Assembly: GCA_002428735.1 (NCBI GenBank)
Contig: DIXO01000001.1
Span: 1-64,000, forward strand
From: Syntrophaceae bacterium UBA6078
Lineage (GTDB): Bacteria > Desulfobacterota > Syntrophia > Syntrophales > UBA2210
DNA length: 64,000 bases
Reading direction: 5' to 3'
A model generated the notes under the pieces. That model worked only from the letters and a program-made list of their open reading frames with translations. It was not told where the DNA came from and did not search any database. Both the position numbers and the translations under genes were made by a program. Shown piece after piece: positions 1 to 8,211 of this stretch (the first letter of the stretch is position 1; each line of letters begins with the position of its first letter).

Positions 1-40
1 CGGACATATTACGTGCTCCTGACAGTGACAAAAGATAGTG

Positions 41-69
41 TTGACAAACTCTTTTCTCTTCCATACTAT
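41..69 (+). promoter_or_regulatory. sigma70-type promoter upstream of nadE
   Basis: A perfect -35 hexamer TTGACA (41-46) is followed after 17 bases by TACTAT (64-69), which keeps the key T, A and final T of a -10 box. Transcription would start near base 76, leaving a leader of about 45 bases with a weak CCCGGC/GCCGGG inverted repeat before the nadE start. Inferred from sequence only. Confidence 0.6.
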
Positions 70-120
70 TCTCCCGGCACATGAACCCGCCGGGGGCATG
101 AAACGCCCAAGGGAAAACCA

Positions 121-2175
121 ATGGAGCAGTTTTTCAATCTCTATAACCACGGCTTCATAAAAACCGCCGTCTGCGTCCCGGAGGTCCGGGTGGCTGACCC
201 CGATTTCAACGTCGCGCACACTATCGAACTGGCACGGAAGGCAGCAAAGGAAGGAGCCCTCTTTGCCCTCTTCCCGGAGCTCGGGATATCGGCTTACTCC
301 AACGAGGACCTTTTTCATCAGGATGCCCTTCTGGAAGGGACCCTCGCCGCGCTGCACACCGTTCTTGAAAAGACGCGCAGACTCAACATGATCATCACTG
401 TCGGCGCGCCCCTGCGGGTCGATTCGCTCCTCTTCAACTGCGGGCTGGTCCTCTACCGGGGGAAGATTCTGGGGATAGCCGTCAAATCGTATCTCCCGAA
501 CTACCGGGAGTTCTACGAGGGACGACAGTTCAGCCCCGCCGAGGAGATTATATCGAATGAAATCGATATCTGCGGCCAGAGCGGCATCCCCTTCGGGGCC
601 GATCTCATATTCGAGGCCAAGAACGTAAAGAACTTCAGCCTTTTTGTCGAGATATGCGAGGACGTGTGGGTATCCATCCCTCCATCGAGCTTCGCCGCGC
701 TCGCTGGGGCCACGGTCATCGCCAATCTGTCCGCCTCCAACATCACAGTCGGAAAGGCCGAATACCGCAAAAGCCTCGTCATGAACCAGTCAGCCCGCCT
801 CATCGCCGCCTACCTGTATGCGGGATCCGGACCCGGGGAGTCGACCACCGATCTGGCGTGGGACGGACACGCTCTCATATGTGAGAACGGCAATCTCATC
901 GCCGAATCGGAACGTTTCTCGCAGGAGGCGCAGACTATCCACGGCGATATCGATCTGGATCGTCTCGTCCAGGACCGCATGCGGATGACTGGCTTCGGCC
1001 AGAACGCGCGGACCCACCGGGACGCCGTCGCTCGATTCCGAAGAGTCCTTTTCTCCGTCGAGATTCCAAAAAAAAAACTGCTCCTGACTAGAGAATACCC
1101 CCGCTATCCCTACATCCCCTCCGATCAAGAGAAGAGGAATGAACGCTGCTACGAGGCCTACAACATACAGGTAGGCGGGCTCGCGCAGCGGCTCCGCTCG
1201 TCGGGACTTGAAAATCTCGTGATCGGCGTGTCGGGGGGCCTCGATTCGACACATGCCCTCATCGTAACCGCGCGAACCATGGATCTCCTGGGCCTCCCCC
1301 GGACTAACATCAAGGCGTACACCATGCCCGGTTTCGCCACATCCGCCAAGACCTACGCCAACGCCAGAGCCCTGATGAAATCGTTGGGGGTGGAAGCGAG
1401 GGAGATCGACATCAGGGACAGCTGCCGCCAGATGTTTCGGGACATCGGGCATCCCTTCGCCCAGGAAGATCCCGTATATGACATTACCTTTGAGAACGTC
1501 CAGGCGGGGGAGCGCACGTCGCACCTTTTCCGGATCGCCAACCTGCGGAACGGACTTGTTGTCGGAACAGGGGACCTGAGCGAACTGGCCCTGGGGTGGT
1601 GCACCTACGGCGTGGGGGATCACATGTCCCATTACAGCGTCAACGCCAGCGTCCCCAAGACCCTCATACAGTATCTGATACGCTGGGTTGCCCAGTCCGA
1701 ACAGTTCGGCAGCGAGACCTCGAAGATCCTGATGGACATCCTCGAGACCGAAATCAGCCCGGAACTGGTTCCGGGGCTGAACGGCGACCAGCCGGCACAA
1801 ATGACGGAAGAGACAATCGGACCATACGAATTGCAGGATTTCAACACCTTTTACACCACTCGGTTCGGATACCTCCCATCGAAGATTGCCTTCATGGCCT
1901 ACTGCGCGTGGCGGGACAAGAATAAGGGTTCGTGGCCCACCGTTCCGGAAAATAAGAGGCGGGAATACACGATCGGCGAGATCAAACACTGGCTGCAGGT
2001 CTTCCTGTACCGGTTCTTCAAGACCAGCCAGTTCAAACGATCCTGCATCCCGAACGCCCCGAAGGTCGGGTCGGGAGGTTCGCTCTCACCCCGGGGCGAC
2101 TACCGGGCTCCCAGCGACAGCGAAGCCACGGTGTGGCTGAAAAACACGGAAACAATACCGGACAAGGAGACGTAA
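121..2175 (+). CDS. nadE: Glutamine-dependent NAD(+) synthetase
   Basis: Makes NAD from deamido-NAD, ATP and glutamine in the cytoplasm, the last step of NAD biosynthesis. The 684-residue length is right for the two-domain form. Residues 1-300 are a carbon-nitrogen hydrolase (glutaminase) domain; E53 (PELG), K122 and C179 (EICED) match the Glu-Lys-Cys triad. Residues about 340-650 are the synthetase domain with the ATP-pyrophosphatase loop SGGLDS at 371-376 and a GTGDLSELALGW segment typical of the family. The ATG is preceded by AAGGG about 7 bases upstream. It is the first gene of a plus-strand run, and the next start lies 4 bases after its stop. Identification is firm. Confidence 0.97.
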   Translation: MEQFFNLYNHGFIKTAVCVPEVRVADPDFNVAHTIELARKAAKEGALFALFPELGISAYSNEDLFHQDALLEGTLAALHTVLEKTRRLNMIITVGAPLRVDSLLFNCGLVLYRGKILGIAVKSYLPNYREFYEGRQFSPAEEIISNEIDICGQSGIPFGADLIFEAKNVKNFSLFVEICEDVWVSIPPSSFAALAGATVIANLSASNITVGKAEYRKSLVMNQSARLIAAYLYAGSGPGESTTDLAWDGHALICENGNLIAESERFSQEAQTIHGDIDLDRLVQDRMRMTGFGQNARTHRDAVARFRRVLFSVEIPKKKLLLTREYPRYPYIPSDQEKRNERCYEAYNIQVGGLAQRLRSSGLENLVIGVSGGLDSTHALIVTARTMDLLGLPRTNIKAYTMPGFATSAKTYANARALMKSLGVEAREIDIRDSCRQMFRDIGHPFAQEDPVYDITFENVQAGERTSHLFRIANLRNGLVVGTGDLSELALGWCTYGVGDHMSHYSVNASVPKTLIQYLIRWVAQSEQFGSETSKILMDILETEISPELVPGLNGDQPAQMTEETIGPYELQDFNTFYTTRFGYLPSKIAFMAYCAWRDKNKGSWPTVPENKRREYTIGEIKHWLQVFLYRFFKTSQFKRSCIPNAPKVGSGGSLSPRGDYRAPSDSEATVWLKNTETIPDKET

Positions 2176-2179
2176 AACA

Positions 2180-2374
2180 ATGAAGGGAATGTACAAAAAC
2201 TTCGACGCAACCGAACTCTACTGTCCCCGGTGCAAGCGGGCCGTGCCGGTGCGCAAGCGGCTGCTCCTGGTCCTGGCGGGTGGTGACAAGTATGATTACA
2301 CCTGCGCCTACTGCGGGACCTCGGTGGGAGACAAGACCGTGTCGAACAGCAATCCCTTGACAATTCTTAAATAA
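2180..2374 (+). CDS. Small zinc-ribbon protein of unknown function
   Basis: A 64-residue protein with two CxxC knuckles, CPRC and CAYC, spaced about 28 residues apart, as in a single zinc ribbon. No catalytic domain and no signal peptide are visible, so it is probably cytoplasmic. The start is supported by AAGGAG 9 bases upstream, inside the end of nadE, and the 4-base gap suggests translational coupling with nadE. Such mini-ribbons often help bind nucleic acids or partner proteins, but nothing here fixes the role. A start three codons later (MYKNF) is also possible. Confidence 0.75.
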   Translation: MKGMYKNFDATELYCPRCKRAVPVRKRLLLVLAGGDKYDYTCAYCGTSVGDKTVSNSNPLTILK

Positions 2375-2411
2375 TCGTTTATCCGCCCATGAAGCGGCAA
2401 CATTTTCGCTT

Positions 2412-2430
2412 CCATATTCTATGAATATGG
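2412..2430. repeat. Perfect 8-bp inverted repeat between genes
   Basis: CCATATTC and GAATATGG flank a three-base loop. It lies in the 89-base gap before the flavin-binding gene, with no U-tract on either strand, so it is more like an operator or an mRNA hairpin than a terminator. Function unknown. Confidence 0.4.
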
Positions 2431-2463
2431 AGGAAACATTCAACGTGCCGGAACAAGGAGCGC

Positions 2464-2925
2464 ATGAGAAAATCACAACGGGAGATCACGGACAGGGCGG
2501 AGATCGACACCGTCATTCGCCAGAGTCAGGTATGCCGGCTCGGCCTGACGGACGGGAATGAGCCGTATGTGGTTCCACTCTGCTTCGGGTATGACGGAGA
2601 AACGCTGTATTTTCACTGCGCGCGCGAGGGTAGAAAACTGGATATCCTTCGTCGGAACAACCGGGTCTCTTTCGAATTCGATATCGTTGAAGGGATCATC
2701 AAGAACACTCAGGCGTGCGGATGGGGGGTATGCTATCGAAGCGTCATCGGCGTCGGGACAGCCCACCTGGTTGAGAAAAACGATGAAAAAATGAAGGGCC
2801 TCGCTGTCATCATGAATCAGTACGCTGATGGGCAATTCATCTTCCCCGACGATATCGTGGCCCGTACCGCCGTCATCAAGGTCATTATTGAATCCGTTTC
2901 GGGCAAACAGCGAAAACAGACCTGA
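2464..2925 (+). CDS. Pyridoxamine 5'-phosphate oxidase-like flavin-binding protein (NimA type)
   Basis: A 153-residue split-barrel protein of the PNPOx-like superfamily, which binds FMN, heme or F420. The N-terminal pattern (VCRLGL, EPYVVPLCFGY, LYFHCAREGRKLDIL) is typical of the NimA/Pfam putative PNPOx group, which reduces nitro compounds or acts as an unspecified flavoprotein. The length is usual. AAGGAG sits 7 bases before the ATG. Its stop overlaps the next start (TGATG). The real substrate cannot be read from sequence. Confidence 0.85.
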   Translation: MRKSQREITDRAEIDTVIRQSQVCRLGLTDGNEPYVVPLCFGYDGETLYFHCAREGRKLDILRRNNRVSFEFDIVEGIIKNTQACGWGVCYRSVIGVGTAHLVEKNDEKMKGLAVIMNQYADGQFIFPDDIVARTAVIKVIIESVSGKQRKQT

Positions 2926-3800
2926 TGACCAGAGTGACCGCGGACAGAGACATGATAAAATCACCTTTCGCACATATGCTCCAGAAAAGTCCGCGCCTGT
3001 ACCGGATCACCAGGAAGGTTTACAGTCTGTTCGCCCTCCGGGCGCGATTTGTCCCACTTTCGGCAAACAGCCTGCCAGACGGGATCCTCGCACAGCTTCG
3101 CAACGATCCGGGCTACCATGGGATCATTGATGACCTGGTCGCGTATACCGGCTTTTCCGCCAAAGAGCTGACCCCCTACCTCCTGAGGCGCCCGGAGAAG
3201 CACTTTCAGAGCGAATTCGAGTGGTTCTCCCCCAAGAACGAGAGAGAGCTCACGTGGTTCTACCGGGCCGGCTCGGCATACCTTTTCGGCAACGCCGTCC
3301 ATCCGTACGCCCCGGCCCTCGACATCATCGGGGAGGGAACGGTCCTTGATTTCGGAGCGGGGGCAGGGTGTAACACCATCGGTCTGGCCAAACGGGGCAT
3401 CCACGTCGATTTTCTGGAGATCAACAGCCTGCAGGCTGATTTCATCCGCTTTCGAGTCGAACGCCATAATCTTAAGAACGTGAGAGGCATAGCCCCTTAT
3501 CATGATGGAAAATTCGACCCCATCTCGTGCATCACAGAGCGGTACGATGCAATTGCTGCAATGGACGTCCTCGAACATATCCCGGACTATCGCCGATTCG
3601 TCGCTCATTTCATAGAGAGGCTCAATCCGGGCGGCCTGATCATCGAGAACAGCCCCTTCGACCCGAACGCCGGGCAAATCGCCATCCATCTTCGCGCGCC
3701 CATACCGCTGGAAGAGGCAATGGCCGGCATGGAGAGAATGAAAAGAGGGGTATGGAGAAAACCGCCAATCTCTCAGGCAGAAAGAGGCAGCCCGTATTGA
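2925..3800 (+). CDS. Class I SAM-dependent methyltransferase
   Basis: A 291-residue protein. Motif I is VLDFGAGAGCNTIGLAKRG (about residues 139-157), followed by an acidic FLEIN strand that would bind the ribose of S-adenosylmethionine, and AAMDVLEHIPD, a common post-II motif. The N-terminal 130 residues carry no recognised domain and may bind the acceptor. It overlaps the flavin-binding gene by one base. Being followed by a glycosyltransferase and another methyltransferase, it probably decorates a sugar or lipid-linked glycan; this is context inference. An alternative start is the ATG at 2952. Confidence 0.85.
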   Translation: MTRVTADRDMIKSPFAHMLQKSPRLYRITRKVYSLFALRARFVPLSANSLPDGILAQLRNDPGYHGIIDDLVAYTGFSAKELTPYLLRRPEKHFQSEFEWFSPKNERELTWFYRAGSAYLFGNAVHPYAPALDIIGEGTVLDFGAGAGCNTIGLAKRGIHVDFLEINSLQADFIRFRVERHNLKNVRGIAPYHDGKFDPISCITERYDAIAAMDVLEHIPDYRRFVAHFIERLNPGGLIIENSPFDPNAGQIAIHLRAPIPLEEAMAGMERMKRGVWRKPPISQAERGSPY

Positions 3801-3902
3801 TTGACTTTTATGGAAAAGAATGGCAGGGGGAAGGCAAAAAAAAGCGCTGACCGGCGGGAGCGCGACGATAGTGATAATGGAGCGGCCGTCCAGGAAATCC
3901 GA

Positions 3903-4874
3903 ATGAAAAAACTCGCGACAATAGAGGGATATCTGGATCATCATCCCGTCCGGATGCGTTATCCAGATATGGCGGTCGAAACGATGGAGCGACCGACCAC
4001 CATGGCGGGTATGGTCTGGTTCGCGGCAAAGATAGTGCTCTTTTCAGATTATGACGGTTTTTTCGCGGAGGGAACACGACAGATATTCTTTATGTCCCTC
4101 TTCAAATGGCTGTTTGCAAAGAAGATTATCCTTGTGTGCCGCCCGCGACTGAAAGCACCGCCCTCCGGCCTCCTCTCCTATCTGAAAGAATGGCTCAAGA
4201 CACGGGTCTTCAAGATGGGAGTCGATCACTTCATCGTCATATCAACGAGCGAAATAGAGGCATACCACACGCACTGGGGGATCAGTAAGGAAAAGATGAC
4301 CTATGTTCCTTTCAAGGTGAACAGCGCGGACAGCCTGGCAGAGCTGGAAACGGGGGACGAGGAATTCATCTACTCGGGAGGAACCAGTCTCAGGGATTAC
4401 AAAACCCTGTTCGAGGCCATCAAAGGGTTGGATATCCAGGTAAAGGTTGTGACGAACCGCGACTTCGACAAAGAGTCGATCCCCCGCAATGCCCATATCA
4501 TCCACAATTCAGGAACCATCAGCGAATTCTATGCACCTTGCGCCCGGGCGCGGTTTTCCGTCTTCCCCATCGAATCCGGCTACATCAGGAGCGCCGGCCA
4601 GGGATCATACCTCGGAGCGATGTTTCTCGGGAAGGCCGTGATCGTATCAGATACGCCGGGGGTGAGAGACATCATTGACGATGGCGTCAACGGGCTTGTC
4701 GTCCCCCCCGATAATGCTCCCCTGCTCCGGGAGAAGATCATCGCGCTCTGGGAAGACAACGATCTCAGAAACCGCCTGGGGGAGACCGCCAAGCGGCAGG
4801 TGCGGGAATATTACACCCACGAGAGATATATAGACAACATATACCGGGTCCTCCGGTGGGCGCTCGGGGTATGA
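3903..4874 (+). CDS. Glycosyltransferase, GT4-like (GT-B fold)
   Basis: The C-terminal half has the group 1 pattern: EFYAPCARARFSVFP, GSYLGAMFLGKAVIVSDTPGVRDIIDDGVNGLVVPPDN, with the acidic donor-binding region weakly kept. It would transfer a sugar from a nucleotide-sugar in the cytoplasm. I chose the ATG at 3903 because AGGA lies 8 bases upstream and the residues before it (from a TTG at 3801 or ATG at 3810) are Lys/Arg/Asp-rich and unlike a folded N-terminus. With this start the protein has 323 residues. Donor and acceptor are unknown. Confidence 0.8.
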   Translation: MKKLATIEGYLDHHPVRMRYPDMAVETMERPTTMAGMVWFAAKIVLFSDYDGFFAEGTRQIFFMSLFKWLFAKKIILVCRPRLKAPPSGLLSYLKEWLKTRVFKMGVDHFIVISTSEIEAYHTHWGISKEKMTYVPFKVNSADSLAELETGDEEFIYSGGTSLRDYKTLFEAIKGLDIQVKVVTNRDFDKESIPRNAHIIHNSGTISEFYAPCARARFSVFPIESGYIRSAGQGSYLGAMFLGKAVIVSDTPGVRDIIDDGVNGLVVPPDNAPLLREKIIALWEDNDLRNRLGETAKRQVREYYTHERYIDNIYRVLRWALGV

Positions 4875-4980
4875 AGGCGTCGGCATAACACATATGAGCG
4901 GCGCGGTTGAATTCCCGCCTTTCCGTAGCGCCTTGCCGAGGAACGCCATCCGGAACGCTCACGAGGGGTCTTCTAAGGGT

Positions 4981-5715
4981 ATGGAAAAGAGAGAAAAAGA
5001 AAAGGAGAGAATCCAGAGTCTCCTGAATCTGATTCCGGGCAGGGCGCCGTCGGTCCTCGATATCGGTGCCCGGGACGGGTATATCTCCGCCAAGCTCACC
5101 GACTTTTTCGATTCGGTAACCGCCCTCGATCTGGAAAAACCCGCGATAGCGCATGAAAATGTCATCTGCGTCCAGGGAGACGCCACCAGCCTGCATTTCC
5201 CCGACGGAAGTTTCCACACCGTTTTCTGTTCTGAGGTTCTCGAACATATCCCTCCGTATCTGCTTCAGAAGGCGTGCGATGAGATGCGGCGCGTCGCGCA
5301 GGAGCATATCATCATTGGTGTCCCGTACCGGCAGGACCTTCGGGTCGGGAGGACCACCTGTTACACGTGCGGCAAAAAAAATCCCCCGTGGGGGCATGTC
5401 ACTGTCTTTGATGAAAAAAAGATTCTGTCGCTCTTTTCAGGAATATCCTGCGAGAGGATACGGTTTCATGGTGAGAACACGGAATACACCAACTTTCTTT
5501 CCGCTCTCCTCATGGATCTTGCAGGCAATCCCTACGGAGATTATTCCCAACTGGAACCCTGCATCTACTGCGGAAACAGACTCAAACCACCGCCGGAAAG
5601 AAATCTGCCGCAAAAAGTCTGTACCCGTCTGGCGGTCTCCATCACCAGAATGCAATCATGTTTCATCCGCCGCCGCCCCATCTGGATGAATATCCTTTTC
5701 AGGAAAGGAATATGA
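4981..5715 (+). CDS. Class I SAM-dependent methyltransferase with CxxC pairs
   Basis: Motif I is VLDIGARDGYISAKL with the acidic ALDLEKP strand after it, then VFCSEVLEHIPP. Unlike its neighbours it also has TCYTCGKKNPPWGH and CIYCGNRL, two CxxC pairs that could hold a zinc. The start at 4981 gives a natural N-terminus (MEKREKEK); an in-frame ATG at 4894 would add 29 residues without any visible domain, and neither has a convincing ribosome site. It is the last gene of the plus-strand run and converges with the HNH gene 38 bases away. Acceptor unknown, probably a glycan or lipid. Confidence 0.78.
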   Translation: MEKREKEKERIQSLLNLIPGRAPSVLDIGARDGYISAKLTDFFDSVTALDLEKPAIAHENVICVQGDATSLHFPDGSFHTVFCSEVLEHIPPYLLQKACDEMRRVAQEHIIIGVPYRQDLRVGRTTCYTCGKKNPPWGHVTVFDEKKILSLFSGISCERIRFHGENTEYTNFLSALLMDLAGNPYGDYSQLEPCIYCGNRLKPPPERNLPQKVCTRLAVSITRMQSCFIRRRPIWMNILFRKGI

Positions 5716-5753
5716 GGAAAAATCAGCGGCGCGTGTTTGGCAAAGCATTACTG

Positions 5754-6212
5754 CTATGTCCCTTTTTTTTTGAGCGCCTCCTGCAGTTTAGCCCCCAGAG
5801 AACCAAGCCCGTTCCCCGCTGTCTCATCCTGATACACCGACGCGGCATCCTTGCCGCCGGAGGCCCCGTCGAAATATTCACCCAGTACTTCCCGGCTGTG
5901 CACGTCTTCGTGACAGTAGACGCACAGATTCTCCCAGTTGCTCCCGTCCGGGGGGTTGTGGTGATGATCGCCATCCCTGTGATGAACGGTCAGGAGGTGC
6001 CTGGTGGTATGATCGAATTCCCTCCCGCACCGCGCGCACACAAGCCCGTGAATCGCGAGCGATCGTTCCCGGTAGTCCTCCCCCGCCGGCCTCTTTCCCC
6101 CTTCTTTCAATTCCCGCACCACATCGGCGACGGATTTCTGGCCCTTTGGCCTGTCGTGCCGGACGGTTGCCCTGACACGCCCCTTTCTTCCATCAAAAGA
6201 AATCTTCGCCAC
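5754..6212 (-). CDS. HNH endonuclease domain protein, YajD-like
   Basis: A 152-residue protein. The core is CARC (about residue 60), then LTVHHRDGDHHHNPPDG, NLCVYCHEDVH: an HNH motif framed by two CxxC zinc knuckles, as in the YajD family of putative HNH nucleases. The N-terminal 50 residues are basic; the C-terminal 35 look disordered. It is the most downstream gene of the long minus-strand surface-polysaccharide run, 57 bases after a membrane protein, and converges with the methyltransferase gene. Nuclease activity is family knowledge; a link to the polysaccharide genes is not evident, so it may be a neighbour by chance. Confidence 0.85.
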   Translation of the reverse strand: MAKISFDGRKGRVRATVRHDRPKGQKSVADVVRELKEGGKRPAGEDYRERSLAIHGLVCARCGREFDHTTRHLLTVHHRDGDHHHNPPDGSNWENLCVYCHEDVHSREVLGEYFDGASGGKDAASVYQDETAGNGLGSLGAKLQEALKKKGT

Positions 6213-6269
6213 TGTCCGTACCCCTCATAAATGCTGATTCACACACGTTCAGAAAAAACTTCCGCCACG

Positions 6270-6977
6270 TTATTCCAACCGGTTTCTCCTCCGGTACGCC
6301 GAGACAGCAAAGAGGAAGAACCCCACGGAAAAGATAAACTCGCGAATTTCGGCATTGGCCCACTGGTGATATATCAACCCTGATACCCTCTCATATAAGA
6401 GGCCCAAAACGAACAGCGTGATACACGCCATGGGAGAGACCGGAAAATTAACCGCATTCGCAAGCCTGCGCAGGGGTGCAATGAAGCGATACCCGAGAGG
6501 TATGAGAACACCGATTAGCAATGCGACCAGGTTCAATATGCTGTGGGGACTCAAGAAGGAAGCAAACAGAGAGAGATTGTGAACATTCACCTCTTTCTGC
6601 GTGTTCATGTCTTTGAATGCAGCAGGCGGGTCATAATAAAGAAGCCACTGTCCCCAGCTCTCCTCCTCCCCCGCAATAAAGAGAAAAAAAAGCCCGAACA
6701 GCAACGGGAACAGGAGCATTCCAAAGGAATGTGTCTGCCGGTAATTCCGCCAGCTCAACACCAGAAACAACACCCCCGCCACGAGGTAGGAGATGGAGGT
6801 CAACCGTTCCGTATTGGTCCCTTCCTTCGCCAGTTCCATATAGAGATCTCTGTCGATGGACAGGATAATGAGAAAAACGGCAACGAAAGCACAAGCGATC
6901 ACGGACCAGACGCCGATACTCCTCCTCGTGTTCGAGACTTCCAGTATCCGCCATATGCTTCTTCTATCATTTTTCAT
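6270..6977 (-). CDS. Six-span integral membrane protein, unknown function
   Basis: A 235-residue protein with about six hydrophobic segments (near residues 22-40, 48-65, 75-95, 140-160, 183-198, 210-228). A polar motif GEEESWGQW follows the third segment; similar GEE-SWGQ motifs recur in uncharacterised bacterial membrane proteins. There is no signal for a transporter or enzyme family that I recognise. It sits between a glycosyltransferase and the HNH gene in the same orientation, so a role in surface-glycan assembly is possible but unproven. Confidence 0.7.
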   Translation of the reverse strand: MKNDRRSIWRILEVSNTRRSIGVWSVIACAFVAVFLIILSIDRDLYMELAKEGTNTERLTSISYLVAGVLFLVLSWRNYRQTHSFGMLLFPLLFGLFFLFIAGEEESWGQWLLYYDPPAAFKDMNTQKEVNVHNLSLFASFLSPHSILNLVALLIGVLIPLGYRFIAPLRRLANAVNFPVSPMACITLFVLGLLYERVSGLIYHQWANAEIREFIFSVGFFLFAVSAYRRRNRLE

Positions 6978-7058
6978 GTAATCACCGTTTTTCTGAAAAT
7001 CCCGGCATTCTTGGACGGTATCCCCCGACCTGATCCAGGCGCCGATTATATTCTTTGT

Positions 7059-8189
7059 TCACCGCCTTGTCGGCTCCCACCTCACAATCCGATTCCCCCT
7101 GAGATACCGCCACCAGGCCACTGCTATTGAGAGGTTCACCCGGACAAAATAGGCAGCCACCCGCACGAGGGGATTTTCATTTCTTCCTTTCTTGATTCCC
7201 GCCACCGCCGCCAGATAGAAGACAACCTGCAGCAGGAAAAGAATAAGATATGGCGCTGAATGAAATACCAGAAAAGCGTTGGAGACAAAAGCGATCAGCA
7301 GGAACAAGGGAACGAGCCAGCGCAGCAGCTTGTGGCAGAAAAGTTCGTAGGAAGGAATTCCGTATCTCCACGCCGCCAACAAATCGGCGTTCTTGAAAAA
7401 GACGGTGAGGGCCCGCACCATGGTACGCACCTTTCGATCAAATTCGTCAGATTCATCAGGAACATCCCGGTAGAACCCAACCACAAGAGGATCGCTCACG
7501 CCGCGAAGCCCCTCGCGGATGCAGACAAGAACCGTCCTGAAATCGCTCTGCAACCCCCCGGAAAAATCCCCGCACAGGGATGAACGGACCGCGAAGAGGG
7601 AACCGCTCAGACCGACAACCGATCCGACCCGTGACTCCAGCATCCGGAGCCACATTTCGTACCGCACGTAGACCCCCTCTCCCCCTATTTTTCCGTCCTC
7701 CTTGATAACCCTGTCTTCGCTGGTCACACACCCCACCGTCACATCGGCAAAGTTGCGGACCAGATTCTTCAGGCAATGAGAATCGCTCATGGTCGCCACA
7801 TCCGTGAAGACGATAAGTTCTCCCAGCGCATGGGACAGCCCCCGCTGCTGCGCCCCTTCCTTTCCCACACGCCCGCCCGTTTCAACGAGTTGCACGCCTC
7901 TTTCAGCGTACTTGGTGACGAGATGGTTCGTCCCGTCGGTTGAGCCGTCCGAAACCACAATGATTTGAAGCCTGTCCCGGGGATACTCCATGAGGAGGGT
8001 GTTCTCAAGCTTCGCGTCGATTTTCGTCTCTTCATTATATGCGGCAATGATAACGGTTACGAAGGGGATGATGTCGGACCGCCGGACCGACCTCTCCCTG
8101 ACCGCAGAAAGAGCAAGAAGCGTGAGCGGGTAGCCGATGTACGCGAAGAGTATGAGCAGAACGGCGGATATGAAGAGTGTTTCTATCAT
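7059..8189 (-). CDS. Membrane-bound family 2 glycosyltransferase
   Basis: A 376-residue protein with one N-terminal membrane segment, a GT-A domain (VTVIIAAYNEE, VVSDGSTDGT, LIVFTDVATM) and two or three membrane segments after residue 290. This is the layout of processive or inner-membrane GT2 enzymes such as those making cellulose- or hyaluronan-like chains; a KVRTMVRAL segment stands where the QxxRW motif would be, so strict processivity is not supported. It would use a nucleotide-sugar at the cytoplasmic face. The next upstream gene ends 22 bases away. Confidence 0.85.
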   Translation of the reverse strand: MIETLFISAVLLILFAYIGYPLTLLALSAVRERSVRRSDIIPFVTVIIAAYNEETKIDAKLENTLLMEYPRDRLQIIVVSDGSTDGTNHLVTKYAERGVQLVETGGRVGKEGAQQRGLSHALGELIVFTDVATMSDSHCLKNLVRNFADVTVGCVTSEDRVIKEDGKIGGEGVYVRYEMWLRMLESRVGSVVGLSGSLFAVRSSLCGDFSGGLQSDFRTVLVCIREGLRGVSDPLVVGFYRDVPDESDEFDRKVRTMVRALTVFFKNADLLAAWRYGIPSYELFCHKLLRWLVPLFLLIAFVSNAFLVFHSAPYLILFLLQVVFYLAAVAGIKKGRNENPLVRVAAYFVRVNLSIAVAWWRYLRGNRIVRWEPTRR

Positions 8190-8211
8190 GCTGATCCTCG
8201 GGACAATGACG

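Noticed and set aside
790..1989. 399-codon open frame on the minus strand across nadE
   Set aside because: It lies within the well-supported NAD synthetase gene and its translation has no recognisable domain; it follows from codon bias of the real gene.
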